A stretch of DNA of 15,136 nucleotides from Syntrophaceae bacterium UBA4059 (GCA_002382045.1 DFZJ01000001.1:1-15136), one strand, 5' to 3'. Shown: positions 1 to 7,991, numbered from the stretch's first letter. Translations and numbers: made by a program. The notes: generated by a model not told the origin, from the letters alone.

Positions 1-88
1 TTCAGATCAATTCTTCATCGCGGTCTTACTCGGTTTGGAAAGCCATTAGATTCATGGCAGCTCTCAACTTCAGGTCAAGGGTGGAATC

Positions 89-2311
89 ATGAAGAACAGG
101 CAGCAATCGGATGATGATCCGGCTTACGAAATTCAACGGCTGCGCCGCCAGCTTAAAGAGCTTAAACAATCGGAAATCAAACGCCAGCGCGCGGAAAAAG
201 AGATCAGGGAAAGCGAGCAACGGCTTTCGAGCGTCGTCAGCCGCTCGCCCATTCCCGCGTTTGTGATCGGCAAAGACCACCGGATTCTATACTGGAATAA
301 AGCCCTCGAAGAACTCACGAAAATAAAAGCGAAAGACGCTATCGGAACTTCCCAGCAATGGCGGGCGTTTTACAGTAAGAAGCGCCCCTGCATGGCGGAT
401 TTGCTGGTCAGCCGCGAGCAGGAAAAAATTTCCAAATGGTACACTGGTAAATATACCCGCTCGAAACTGCTGGATGAAGCTTACGAAGCCATCGATTTTT
501 TCCCCGAGCTGGGCAATCAGGGCAAGTGGCTGCGATTTACGGCGGCGATTATTCGCAATGAAATCGGTGAACTGATCGGCGCCATTGAAACATTGGAAGA
601 TATTACCCGGCGCAAGAAAGCGAAGGAAGCGTTGCTGAAGGCGCACGAAGAGCTGGAAGAGCGCGTCCGGGAAAGAACGGTGGAACTGGCCCGGGCCAAT
701 GAGGCGCTCCTGACCGAACTGATGGAGCGCCACAAGACGCAGAAGGCCCTCAAACAAACCACCGATCATCTTTCCCTGCTTCTGGAATCTCTGCCCATTA
801 TTTCCTATACGCGAAAGGCTGAGGGCGATTTCGCCATCACGTTTGTCAGTAACACCATCGAAGAGATTACCGGCTATCCGCCGCAGTGCTTTATCGAAGA
901 AGAAAATTTCTGGAGGGATCATATCCATCCGGATGATCAGGCGCGCATTGTCGCCGATCTGCAAGCCGGGCGGGAAAAAGGGACGCACCGCTATAGCTAC
1001 CGGTTTCGGGTGATGGATGATTCCTACCGCTGGTTTTCGGATTACTGGCGGATCGTCCAGCATCCGTCAGGTTCAACCAGTTATATTGTCGGCGCCTGGC
1101 AGGATGTGACTGAGGATAAAAGAATCCGTCAGGAAGGAGAATTACGGCTCCAGCAGATGATTCAAACGCATAAGCTGACGGCGCTGGGTGAGGTGGTGGC
1201 CGGCGTCGCACATGAAATCAATAATCCCGTCAGCTTTATTGCCTACAATGTTCCGATTCTGGAAGCAATCTGGAATACGGTGGAAACGATTCTCTCCCGC
1301 TCAAGTGTTCACCATCCCGATTGGGAAAAACGCGGCCTGTCTTATGAGGAAGTATGCAGCAACATGCGGGAGATCATCGAGGCGTTTAAGATCGGCGCCA
1401 ACCGGATCAGCCGGGTTGTTACCAGCTTGAAGGAGTTTTCCCGCTCCGACGAGACCGCTCAGAAAAAGATGGTTGCCGTGCCTGACGTGATTGCGGGCGC
1501 GCTCGTCATCGTGGGGGCGCAGGTCAGAAGAACCGTATCCAAAATCGATCAGGAAATTTCCGAAGAAGTTCCCCTCCTTTCCGGCCATTTCCAAAAGATC
1601 GAGCAAGTGATTGCCAACCTGCTGATTAACGCCCATCAGGCAATCGAACCGGGACAAAAAGGCTCCATCACCATCCGCTGCCGTTATATCGAACGATTAA
1701 AAGCGGTGGTCGTGGATATCGAAGACAACGGGAAGGGGATCGAACGCAAAAACCTGGAGCATATCTTCGATCCTTTCTTTACCACCCGCAGGGAGCTGGA
1801 CGGCACGGGCCTGGGCCTCTCCATTTCTTACGGACTGGTCAAGGAGCATCACGGCTTTATCAGTGTTCTCTCGCGCCCCGGCAAAGGCAGCCGGTTTTCC
1901 ATTTATCTGCCGGTGAACAGCGAGATGAATCTCAGCCTGTGTCCCGCCCTGTTATGCATCGATCATAATGTGAAGTATCTCAAGGAACTCAAAGCCAACT
2001 TTGTGGACGCGGTAATCTGGCGTTCGGAAGCCTGCGACAAACCCGAGGATATTCTCAACTTCCTCGCACAAAATCCGGAAGTGGATATCATCGCATCTGA
2101 GGTCCGATTAAAGGGTTTTAACGGATGGGAACTCATGGAAAAAATCAAGACGAAATATCCCCTGCTGCCGGTGATTTTATACTCGGCCGACCGCAAGGCG
2201 CTCAAGCCCCCGGCTCAGCAAAAGACGCTGCCTGAATACACGCTGCATAAGCCGTTTCATATTGACAAGCTTCAAAAAATCATCCACGATTTGGGGAGAC
2301 AGCAGTTATGA
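89..2311 (+). CDS. PAS-domain sensor histidine kinase with C-terminal degenerate receiver
   Basis: A 740-aa cytoplasmic sensor kinase with no membrane segment or signal peptide. Order: an N-terminal charged coiled coil (about 5-45), PAS1 (about 47-172), a second coiled coil (about 170-228), PAS2 with a PAC-like end (about 229-345), a HisKA domain with the H-box GVAHEINNP (His375), and a HATPase with N-box NLLINAHQA (Asn510), G1 box DNGKG (546-550), F-box IFDPFF and G2 box GTGLGL (572-577). Residues about 617-735 form a receiver-like domain. It keeps the conserved Lys (HKPF) and Ser (YSAD) but has Glu671 where the phospho-accepting Asp belongs, so it probably cannot be phosphorylated normally. 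The ATG at 89 follows an AAGGGTGGA ribosome site. The gene overlaps the response-regulator gene by 4 bp (ATGA), so the two are translationally coupled and very likely partners. The signal sensed is unknown; soluble PAS domains suggest an internal redox or metabolic cue. Confidence 0.93.
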   Translation: MKNRQQSDDDPAYEIQRLRRQLKELKQSEIKRQRAEKEIRESEQRLSSVVSRSPIPAFVIGKDHRILYWNKALEELTKIKAKDAIGTSQQWRAFYSKKRPCMADLLVSREQEKISKWYTGKYTRSKLLDEAYEAIDFFPELGNQGKWLRFTAAIIRNEIGELIGAIETLEDITRRKKAKEALLKAHEELEERVRERTVELARANEALLTELMERHKTQKALKQTTDHLSLLLESLPIISYTRKAEGDFAITFVSNTIEEITGYPPQCFIEEENFWRDHIHPDDQARIVADLQAGREKGTHRYSYRFRVMDDSYRWFSDYWRIVQHPSGSTSYIVGAWQDVTEDKRIRQEGELRLQQMIQTHKLTALGEVVAGVAHEINNPVSFIAYNVPILEAIWNTVETILSRSSVHHPDWEKRGLSYEEVCSNMREIIEAFKIGANRISRVVTSLKEFSRSDETAQKKMVAVPDVIAGALVIVGAQVRRTVSKIDQEISEEVPLLSGHFQKIEQVIANLLINAHQAIEPGQKGSITIRCRYIERLKAVVVDIEDNGKGIERKNLEHIFDPFFTTRRELDGTGLGLSISYGLVKEHHGFISVLSRPGKGSRFSIYLPVNSEMNLSLCPALLCIDHNVKYLKELKANFVDAVIWRSEACDKPEDILNFLAQNPEVDIIASEVRLKGFNGWELMEKIKTKYPLLPVILYSADRKALKPPAQQKTLPEYTLHKPFHIDKLQKIIHDLGRQQL

Positions 2312-3648
2312 AAATATTGATTGTTGATGACGAAGAGGTGTCCCTCTCTTCGGTCAAAAGAATACTGAAATGGCATGGACTGAAGAACGTCGATATCTGT
2401 GATAACGGCAGGGAAGCGATCAAAAAAATCCGCCGGGATAATTTTGACATTGTTCTTCTGGACTTGCTCATGCCGGAAGTGGACGGTATGCAGGTGCTGG
2501 AGTCCACCAAGCCTTTCTGTCAGCAGACGGAGTTTATCATCCTGACCGCTGTGGATGATATCCCGACAACGGTCAAGGCAATGCGCCAGGGCGCATACGA
2601 TTATCTGGTCAAACCCGTGGATAACGAACTGCTTTTTTTGTCGATCGAAAGGGCCTACGAAAGGAAGGGTCTGCTGGCCGGTTTATCCATCAACGCCAGT
2701 TGTGAAGCGGCTGATGTTCCGCCGTCGTTTGCCGACACGCTTACACAGAGCACGCAGATGAAGGCTTTGATTTCGTACGCCCAGGTGATGGCCAGAAGCG
2801 GCAACCCGATTCTGATTACGGGCGAGTCGGGCACCGGCAAGGAATTGATGGCGCGCGGCATTCACCGGGCGGGGCCCTCGCCCGCCGGTCCTTTTGTGGC
2901 AGTCAATGTTTCCGCCATTCCGGCGACCATGTTTGAAAGCCAGTTTTTCGGCCACGCCAAAGGCGCGTTTACCGGTGCGGAAGGAAGCCATGCGGGATTT
3001 TTTGAACAGGCCGACGGCGGTACGCTGTTCCTGGATGAAATAGGCGAGCTGCCCATCGGACTGCAATCCAAACTGTTGCGCGTTCTGGAGGACAAGACCT
3101 TTACCCCACTGGGCGCGCAAAGTCCCGTGCGCGTGGATGTCCGCCTTGTTTCGGCAACCAATACCGAGTTGGATCGTGCGTGTCAGGAAGGCAAATTCCG
3201 TATTGATCTCTTGTACCGTTTGAGATCGGCCTATATCTGCCTGCCGCCTTTGCGCGAAAGAAGAAACGATATCCCGCTTTTGGCCGCAGGCTTTCTGCAA
3301 AAAGCCTGTCTGCGCCACAAAAAAGATGTTTCCGGATTCAGCCCCGAGGCCATGCAGTTGCTTACGCACAAAGATTATCCCGGAAACATCCGCGAACTGT
3401 CGCAGATTGTGGAAAATGCCGTTTTGCTGGCCGGCGGCCCGGTCATCACACCTGTTCTGCTGGGCGGAAACGGGGCGCAAAACGCGCCGGTTTCCGCGTC
3501 CAGCCGCAGCCTGTGCACGCTCAAGGAAAATGACGCGGCGCATGTGCAGTTTGTTTTGAATTCCACGGGCGGCAACCGCCGCGAAACCGCACGGATTCTG
3601 GGAATAACACTTCGCCAGTTACAGAGAAAACTGGCCGAGACGAAGTAG
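2308..3648 (+). CDS. Sigma-54-dependent response regulator (REC-AAA+-Fis HTH)
   Basis: A 446-aa NtrC/AtoC-class activator. The receiver spans 1-120, with acidic pocket VDDEE at 6-10, phospho-acceptor Asp52 in VLLDLLMP, and Lys in the VKPVDN motif. The AAA+ sigma-54 interaction domain spans about 140-375: Walker A GESGTGKE (172-179), the RpoN-contacting loop GAFTGA (219-224), Walker B GTLFLDEIGEL, and a PLRER motif. The C-terminal Fis-type helix-turn-helix includes GGNRRETARILGI and LRQLQRKL. All catalytic motifs are intact. Start: the ATG overlaps the kinase stop (ATGA). By family knowledge it should be phosphorylated by the upstream kinase, bind an enhancer-like site, and drive RNA polymerase-sigma-54 open-complex formation. 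I saw no convincing -24/-12 promoter (TGGC-N8-TTGC) in the window, so the target is unknown; the two small genes downstream may be co-transcribed with it rather than being its targets. Confidence 0.95.
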   Translation: MKILIVDDEEVSLSSVKRILKWHGLKNVDICDNGREAIKKIRRDNFDIVLLDLLMPEVDGMQVLESTKPFCQQTEFIILTAVDDIPTTVKAMRQGAYDYLVKPVDNELLFLSIERAYERKGLLAGLSINASCEAADVPPSFADTLTQSTQMKALISYAQVMARSGNPILITGESGTGKELMARGIHRAGPSPAGPFVAVNVSAIPATMFESQFFGHAKGAFTGAEGSHAGFFEQADGGTLFLDEIGELPIGLQSKLLRVLEDKTFTPLGAQSPVRVDVRLVSATNTELDRACQEGKFRIDLLYRLRSAYICLPPLRERRNDIPLLAAGFLQKACLRHKKDVSGFSPEAMQLLTHKDYPGNIRELSQIVENAVLLAGGPVITPVLLGGNGAQNAPVSASSRSLCTLKENDAAHVQFVLNSTGGNRRETARILGITLRQLQRKLAETK

Positions 3649-3703
3649 TTTATTGAGATAACTGATCATGATAATAAAAAACTGAAAGGAGTTGGGTGTA
3701 AAA

Positions 3704-4216
3704 ATGAAAGAACCATCTTCGACCACAACCAGCACGATAACATCGTTTCCCCGGATAGCGCAGATGGCAGCACTGCTCATCGTGCTGCCCTTCCTGCTGA
3801 GTCTGATCAACATTCATTTCGCGCAAAGCTGGAAACTGCACTTTTTCCCGGCAGCGGTCATCCTGGCGGCAATGGTGTTTGGCGCCAGGGCAGGGATTGT
3901 TGCCGGGATATCCGGGTCCCTTTATTCCGCCATTGTTCTCGGCAACCCTTATCTTATCCTCGGCAACGCGCTTTTCGGATTACTGACTGGCGTCTTTTAC
4001 CAGAAGAATGGAAAAATAATTCCTTCCGTTCTGATGGCTTATGCCTGTGAGTTGTCTTGGTTGATCGGGTCTGACTATTATCTTGCGCGCCTGTCCGCCG
4101 ATTTCATCGCAAGGCTGGTCCTTGTACTGCTGCTGTCCAATCTTCTATGGGCGTCTCTGATCAACCTGGGAATCGTGCCGTTGAAGAAGCTTTTTGATAT
4201 TGAAGATCATGGATGA
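3704..4216 (+). CDS. Small polytopic membrane protein, ECF-transporter S-component-like
   Basis: About 170 aa, mostly hydrophobic after a short Ser/Thr-rich cytoplasmic N-terminus. Five or so membrane segments are visible: MAALLIVLPFLLSLI, FPAAVILAAMVFGARAGIVAGI, a segment through YSAIVLGNPYLILGNALFGLLTG, IPSVLMAYACELSWLIG, and ARLVLVLLLSNLLWASLINLGIV. The size, the small-residue-rich helices and the GNALFGLLTG motif recall S (substrate-capture) components of energy-coupling factor vitamin transporters. The likeness is general, not a recognised subfamily, and no EcfA/EcfT genes are in view. Start: ATG at 3704, preceded by AAAGGAG (3685-3691) with a 12-nt spacer; an in-frame TTG at 3692 abuts that ribosome site and is unlikely. 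It lies 55 bp after the response regulator and 47 bp before the next gene on the same strand, so a shared operon is plausible. Confidence 0.72.
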   Translation: MKEPSSTTTSTITSFPRIAQMAALLIVLPFLLSLINIHFAQSWKLHFFPAAVILAAMVFGARAGIVAGISGSLYSAIVLGNPYLILGNALFGLLTGVFYQKNGKIIPSVLMAYACELSWLIGSDYYLARLSADFIARLVLVLLLSNLLWASLINLGIVPLKKLFDIEDHG

Positions 4217-4263
4217 TGACTTTGTCAAATCCACCCACCACTGTCGCAGGTGAATAGGGTCTG

Positions 4264-4677
4264 ATGACACATTCGGAATTTACAAAATACGCTCTGGTCT
4301 TGATGGACGGGGATAAAATCATTTACACCGCAAACGGAGCGGGGCTTGCGCCCCTGTGGGATTGCCTGGAAAAATTCCGCGACAGCAGAGGTAAATTTAC
4401 TTTGTTCGATAAAGTGGTGGGGCTTGCCGCGGCCAGGCTGATGGTCTATTCAGGAATCATTGAGGCGGTCATCACGCCTCTGGTTTCACAACCGGCAAAA
4501 CAATTTCTGGAAGAAAACGGCGTCAGGATAAGCGCAGATGAAGTCGTCGCCCATATTCTCAGAAAAGACAAAAGCGCGATTTGTCCGGGCGAGATTATGG
4601 CCATGGGCACGGAGAACCGCGATGATTATTTAGCCAGGGTAAAAGCCATGCTTGCCACATTCAACGGCGCTGGATAA
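4264..4677 (+). CDS. DUF1893 (TM1506-like) protein
   Basis: A 137-aa soluble protein recognised as a DUF1893 family member, the family of Thermotoga maritima TM1506, whose structure has a cytidine-deaminase-like fold. Visible family features are the N-terminal strand pattern ALVLMDGDKIIYTANGAGLAPL, the conserved DKVVGLAAARLMVYSGI helix, and the C-terminal half with NGV, a conserved Cys (AICPGEIM) and a NRDD acidic stretch. The family has no firmly established biochemical role that I know of; the fold suggests a nucleotide or ADP-ribose ligand, and that is only inference. Start: ATG at 4264 with AGGTGAATAGGG just upstream. It probably shares a transcript with the membrane protein before it, and the pair may form a small transport or salvage module. 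Confidence 0.85.
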   Translation: MTHSEFTKYALVLMDGDKIIYTANGAGLAPLWDCLEKFRDSRGKFTLFDKVVGLAAARLMVYSGIIEAVITPLVSQPAKQFLEENGVRISADEVVAHILRKDKSAICPGEIMAMGTENRDDYLARVKAMLATFNGAG

Positions 4678-4678
4678 A

Positions 4679-4714
4679 AAAGAAGAACGCACGTCCGCCT
4701 GCCTGTTTTTCTTT
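4679..4714. terminator. Possible bidirectional terminator between convergent genes
   Basis: Arms AAAGAAGAAC (4679-4688) and GTTTTTCTTT (4705-4714) can pair over 10 bp with one G-U wobble around a 16-nt loop. The A-tract on one side and T-tract on the other would serve transcripts arriving from either direction. The stem is A/T-rich and weak, and its right arm overlaps the decarboxylase stop codon (4713-4715). The location, in the 35-bp gap between convergent genes, is what makes it plausible. Confidence 0.3.
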
Positions 4715-6431
4715 AAATGATTGCCGTTTTGAGACGTCCTTTGGCGTCAAGACAGCCCTTCTTCATGTCCCGCCATAACTTGACGCCCATGTTTCTGTGT
4801 TCGCCCAGGATCTTTCTCAGCATGCCCCGTTCCGTGTTGGGGTTGATGGTGATGGCCCGGAGCACGACGATTTTTCTGGGGGTGTATCGGGTTGACTCAA
4901 TCTGGGTGCGGGATACGAAAGACATGTCATGATCACGGATGGTCTTGTGCAGATCAATGTTGAGGTTGTTGATCAGCGTGTTGACGACGGTGATACGCGC
5001 CGAATTCTTTTGGGGATTTTTCATCAGCGAGTCGAGTTCGGATCTCAGTTCCTCGGGAATGAACCGGTAATTGATGATAAAGAGCTCAGGCACATTCATC
5101 AGTTCGAAAAGCGGGTCCCGTTCGATGAATTTGACGAAGGTATTCTGCAGATCGCGCGCATGGTCAAACAGGAGCTTGTAGCCGGTTTTACCGAAAATCT
5201 TGATGGATGCCCAGGGTTTGAGGCAGGCAAATGGCCGTGACCCTTCAATGGTGAACCGGCCCTGGTCAACGGAACCTTTGCGGATGATGTAGTTGGATGT
5301 GTGGTAGAGGTATCTGGAATCATCAACATTCCTGAATACGCAGATTCCCAGGCTGTTGGGGACGAAAAGGAGCTTATGGCAGTCCATGGTCACGGAGTCG
5401 GCCTTCTCGATGCCCCGCATCATCTCCCGCGCGCCATCCATCAGCAGCGCCCCGCCACCCCATGCCGCGTCCACATGGAAGTGGGCGCCCAGCGTATGGG
5501 CGATTCGGGACAGGGAATCAAGGTCGTCAATGTTGCCTGTCTCGGTTGTTCCGGCAATACCGATGACGGCAACAAATTTTGTCGGTTTCCCGGTCGCCTT
5601 GTCTTCTTTCCGGATCTTGTTCACAATGGATTGAAGTTTATGGATGTCTATTTTATTGATGCAGGGCTGGACGGGAATACGGATGACCCCTTGATCGCCG
5701 ATGCCGAGGATGGCGCCTGCCTTGCTGATGGAATAATGGCCGCGCGCGGAAACAAGGAAGAGTGCCTGCCTGTAACCATAGTGATCAAGTGCTCTGGCCA
5801 ACCCTTCCGTCCGGATTCCCTTAAAGCCCCTGTCATCGTGCGGAAACGCCTTGGCCATAGCCAGCGTCAGGGCGGTCAGATTGGCGACTGTTCCGTCCGA
5901 GGTGACATTGCCCAGGGCAATTTTCGGGTTCTGAATATTCTTCTGATAAAAATCGGGCGGGCTGTTATAGATAAGCCGGTGAATCCAGCACAAAAACTCC
6001 CTTTCTAAAAAAGATGAGGCCTTGGCGCTTTCAATCTTCACCTGGTTCTGGTTGAGGCTTACGGCAATCATTTCCAGCAGGATCATGAAATAGGGAACGG
6101 CGCTGGTCATGTGGCCGATATAATAGGGGTTGGCCACTTTTACCGAATGCTTGACGACATTGTGTTTGATCTCGTTTAAAACATCCAGAATGAGATGAGG
6201 ATGATCCGGTATTTCGGTGTTGTTGAAAATCTTTGCCAGATCCTCCATGGAGATGGAAGAATGGATACCGCCTCGCTCTTTAAAAAAATCGTGAATCAGA
6301 TCGATCAGATGAACGCCGAACTCCACAAACCTGTCCGACGAGTCGGGCATGATGAAGAGCTTCCGCATATATTCCGGCGTGCTTTCAATCCTCTTTTTTT
6401 TCGGCTTCCCGCCGAGTTTCAGTGAATCCAT
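4713..6431 (-). CDS. panP: PLP-dependent group II decarboxylase, PanP (aspartate 1-decarboxylase) type
   Basis: A pyridoxal-phosphate decarboxylase of the glutamate/aspartate decarboxylase family, 572 aa from the chosen start. The motif order matches the PanP subfamily: an N-terminal helical part, YIGHMTSAVPYF, LNQNQVKIESAKASSFLERE, the cofactor-phosphate region TSDGTVANLTAL, VSARGHYSISKAG, GIAGTTETGNID, the PLP-stacking HVDAAWGGGALLMD, and DCHKLLFVP with the Schiff-base Lys353. A C-terminal stretch FVSRTQIEST follows. In Vibrio the PanP enzyme makes beta-alanine from aspartate for pantothenate and CoA synthesis; glutamate or another acidic amino acid is possible here. Start: ATG at 6431 with GGAAGGGAAAG (6441-6451) and a 9-nt spacer. 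An in-frame TTG at 6521 would add 30 residues but has no ribosome site. It stands alone, convergent with DUF1893. Confidence 0.88.
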   Translation of the reverse strand: MDSLKLGGKPKKKRIESTPEYMRKLFIMPDSSDRFVEFGVHLIDLIHDFFKERGGIHSSISMEDLAKIFNNTEIPDHPHLILDVLNEIKHNVVKHSVKVANPYYIGHMTSAVPYFMILLEMIAVSLNQNQVKIESAKASSFLEREFLCWIHRLIYNSPPDFYQKNIQNPKIALGNVTSDGTVANLTALTLAMAKAFPHDDRGFKGIRTEGLARALDHYGYRQALFLVSARGHYSISKAGAILGIGDQGVIRIPVQPCINKIDIHKLQSIVNKIRKEDKATGKPTKFVAVIGIAGTTETGNIDDLDSLSRIAHTLGAHFHVDAAWGGGALLMDGAREMMRGIEKADSVTMDCHKLLFVPNSLGICVFRNVDDSRYLYHTSNYIIRKGSVDQGRFTIEGSRPFACLKPWASIKIFGKTGYKLLFDHARDLQNTFVKFIERDPLFELMNVPELFIINYRFIPEELRSELDSLMKNPQKNSARITVVNTLINNLNIDLHKTIRDHDMSFVSRTQIESTRYTPRKIVVLRAITINPNTERGMLRKILGEHRNMGVKLWRDMKKGCLDAKGRLKTAII

Positions 6432-6659
6432 TGCAGAGGGCTTTCCCTTCCATGAGCGGTAGAGGTCAGCTATACCATAAGACAGGCGCCGGTAAAAAGG
6501 AGAATGTATGAAAAGGGGCAAATGTTGAAGAAAAAATTAAAAGCGCCACAGTTAAAATGATGATTTTTGGCTTCACGGAATTCCTTCCGGTGGAATATAT
6601 AGAGTAATCTATTTGTTCCTCTGATGCTTCTCACGACCGATGGCCGGATGATCCGGGCA

Positions 6660-7348
6660 TTACGGCGGCGTTTTTTCAATTCTGGGAGGATGCGCCCAGG
6701 TGGATCGTGACGTGCCGATGCGCCCGAAATCCGTATCGCGGCCTGCCGTCACCATCTCGTTCCAGCGGCGCACGGTCTCCTCCAGTGTCTCGGGAGGAAG
6801 TCCCGCAGCCTGGGCCAGCTCACGGATGGTTGCCGCCGACTTGACGAAATCAAGGCTCTGCGGATTGTTGATTTCATGAAACGTTTTCCCGTTTTATTGA
6901 CCCAGATGGACATATCGCAGTAGGCATTCAAACCGCGATTGCCGGACGGGTCGGATGGACGTTTCAAACCGGTCGGATAATTCAACTGATAGTGCATGTT
7001 TGTCAGGCGGGCGCCGGCAGCCTGCGCCATTTCATGGCCGGCCTTCATGAAATCCGCATAGGCCATGCGGGGGTTATCCGGCTCGCCGGCCTGTTCCTGT
7101 TCGGGCGTGCCGACAATACAGAGGGCGCCTTCGCTCATCAATCCGGTCCCGCCATAGGTGGGGGACATCTCAATAACGGCAATGTCAAAGTTTTTTTGCG
7201 ATAACTCCCAGGCTGCTGAAAGTCCGGTGATGCCCGCTCCGACCACAATCACATCATGCCGTTGTTCTTTTTGAGCCGCCATGACCACAACCCGTAAACA
7301 TAAGACCATAACCATGGAAAGGAACAGTACTTTTTTGAATAGCTTCAT
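6660..7348 (-). pseudogene. Decayed flavocytochrome c/fumarate-reductase-like FAD protein
   Basis: It begins as a normal exported FAD_binding_2 protein: a signal peptide (about 1-25, KKVLFLSMVMVLCLRVVVMA), then the dinucleotide-binding VIVVGAGITGLSAAWELS, a YGGTG motif, NMHYQLNYPTG, and MSIWVNKTGKRF. Right after KRF (near 6880) the reading frame changes. The original frame runs on as nonsense to 6749. A different frame on the same strand reads HEINNPQSLDFVKSAATIRE, LAQAAGLPPETLEETVRRWN and AGRDTDFGR, which is typical of the later part of this family, up to RIEKTPP and a stop at 6660. Roughly 50 or more residues expected between these parts are missing, so there appears to be an internal deletion plus a frameshift, and the C-terminal flavin/substrate region is cut off. 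A good start (AGAGG, then ATG at 7348) survives. The ancestor was probably a periplasmic flavin reductase using fumarate-like substrates. Confidence 0.78.
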
Positions 7349-7610
7349 CTGAGCCTCTCAAAATTTTATTATTTCAGGCATTGCTTTTTGCAATCGATCC
7401 AAAATTGATTTCAGCAATTGAAAAGGGTGCGCAGATCCGGGTAAAAGTGTCATCGCAATAAGCGAATATAAATCCGAAAAGCAGGAGCCGCGATAAACGC
7501 GTGTAACAAAATATCGGGTCAAATTCCACACTTTTTCCCCGGAGGGGAATTTCTTGAGGTGATATCGATTCAGGGACTGGCGGGTGTTGCCGTTTTTGTG
7601 CTTCTGCTGC
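7349..7610. other. Intergenic region with one short palindrome
   Basis: A/T-rich spacer between the AtpZ-like gene and the FAD pseudogene. The only clear structure is TTCCCC (7535-7540), GGA, GGGGAA (7544-7549), a 6-bp perfect stem with a 3-nt loop. It has no T-tract in the direction of the upstream minus-strand gene, so it is not a standard terminator. A weak ATTGC/GCAAT pair occurs near 7382-7394. I see no gene here. Confidence 0.4.
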
Positions 7611-7853
7611 TCATTTTTCCTTCAGGACTTGCCAGGCTTCTTCAAATAGCTCAATAAAGCAGCCGACAATACCCAGAAGAAACAAACCCAGCATGAATAT
7701 TGGTTTGGTTCCCAGCAGTTCATCCAGAAGATGACCGAGCCAGAGGAACAGGAAGGAAACAACCACCAGCGCAAATCCCCAGGCCGATAGCATAATGATG
7801 ATGTGAAACGAAGTGGGGGGAGCATCGTGCATTTTGTGCGGGGTCACCAGCAT
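7611..7853 (-). CDS. AtpZ/AtpI-family small membrane protein
   Basis: An 80-aa protein with two predicted membrane helices (about 18-40 and 51-70) separated by the short turn DELLGTKP, and a charged C-terminus. The pattern LGHLLDELLGTKPIFMLGLFLLG fits the AtpZ/AtpI family (putative F0F1-ATPase subunit 1), two-helix proteins usually encoded upstream of the atp operon and linked to ATP synthase assembly or cation handling. Start: ATG at 7853 behind a near-perfect AAAGGAGG (7863-7870) with 9-nt spacing, so this is very likely translated even though its neighbours are decayed. No other ATP synthase genes are nearby, which is unusual; a stand-alone duplicate or a role outside ATP synthase is possible. 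Confidence 0.75.
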   Translation of the reverse strand: MLVTPHKMHDAPPTSFHIIIMLSAWGFALVVVSFLFLWLGHLLDELLGTKPIFMLGLFLLGIVGCFIELFEEAWQVLKEK

Positions 7854-7991
7854 GATTTGTTTCCTCCTTTCGTCTGCTTATCTTTATTATCGGAATAATC
7901 ATGCCTGAATATTAATTTGTTCCGGCGCTGATTTTATTCTTTATCCATAAGATAATCTTCATCTCACGGTTCTGCAAGAGGACACCGACTT

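Noticed and set aside
1..92. Possible 3' end of an upstream gene in one of the plus-strand frames (one ends in a TAG at 47-49, another in a TGA at 90-92 overlapping the kinase ATG).
   Set aside because: Two frames are equally open over this short stretch and neither gives a recognisable C-terminus, so no gene can be supported.
287..1063. A long antisense open frame (258 codons) within the sensor kinase gene.
   Set aside because: It is a shadow of the kinase: the plus-strand frame has full domain structure and the antisense product has none.
2683..3543. A 286-codon antisense frame within the response-regulator gene.
   Set aside because: The sense frame carries every NtrC-family motif; the antisense product has no recognisable features.
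5301..6008. A 235-codon plus-strand frame within the decarboxylase gene.
   Set aside because: It lies opposite the conserved PLP-binding core of the decarboxylase, so it is a reading-frame shadow.
6508..6573. AAGGAG followed by ATG on the plus strand, opening tiny frames of 6 and 12 codons.
   Set aside because: Too short to assess, with no conserved feature; a chance ribosome-like site in A-rich DNA is more likely.
6576..6600. An imperfect palindrome TTCACGGAA / TTCCGGTGGAA that could be an operator.
   Set aside because: The arms are unequal, the site lies downstream of a pseudogene rather than at a clear promoter, and no regulator is implied.
6470..6679. A 69-aa minus-strand open frame between the decarboxylase and the FAD pseudogene.
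   Set aside because: No ribosome site; its first part seems to be the decayed continuation of the FAD pseudogene and the rest is low-complexity and Phe-rich.
7559..7657. A 32-codon plus-strand reading from GTG with a hydrophobic N-terminus (SIQGLAGVAVFVLLLLIF), a little like the start of a concentrative nucleoside transporter.
   Set aside because: It overlaps the 3' end of the well-supported AtpZ-like gene on the other strand, is very short, and the resemblance is only general hydrophobicity.
7854..7991. A possible -35/-10 pair for the AtpZ-like gene on the minus strand (TTGCAG, 17 nt, TATCTT).
   Set aside because: Only 3 of 6 and 4 of 6 matches to the sigma-70 consensus, which is expected by chance in A/T-rich DNA.
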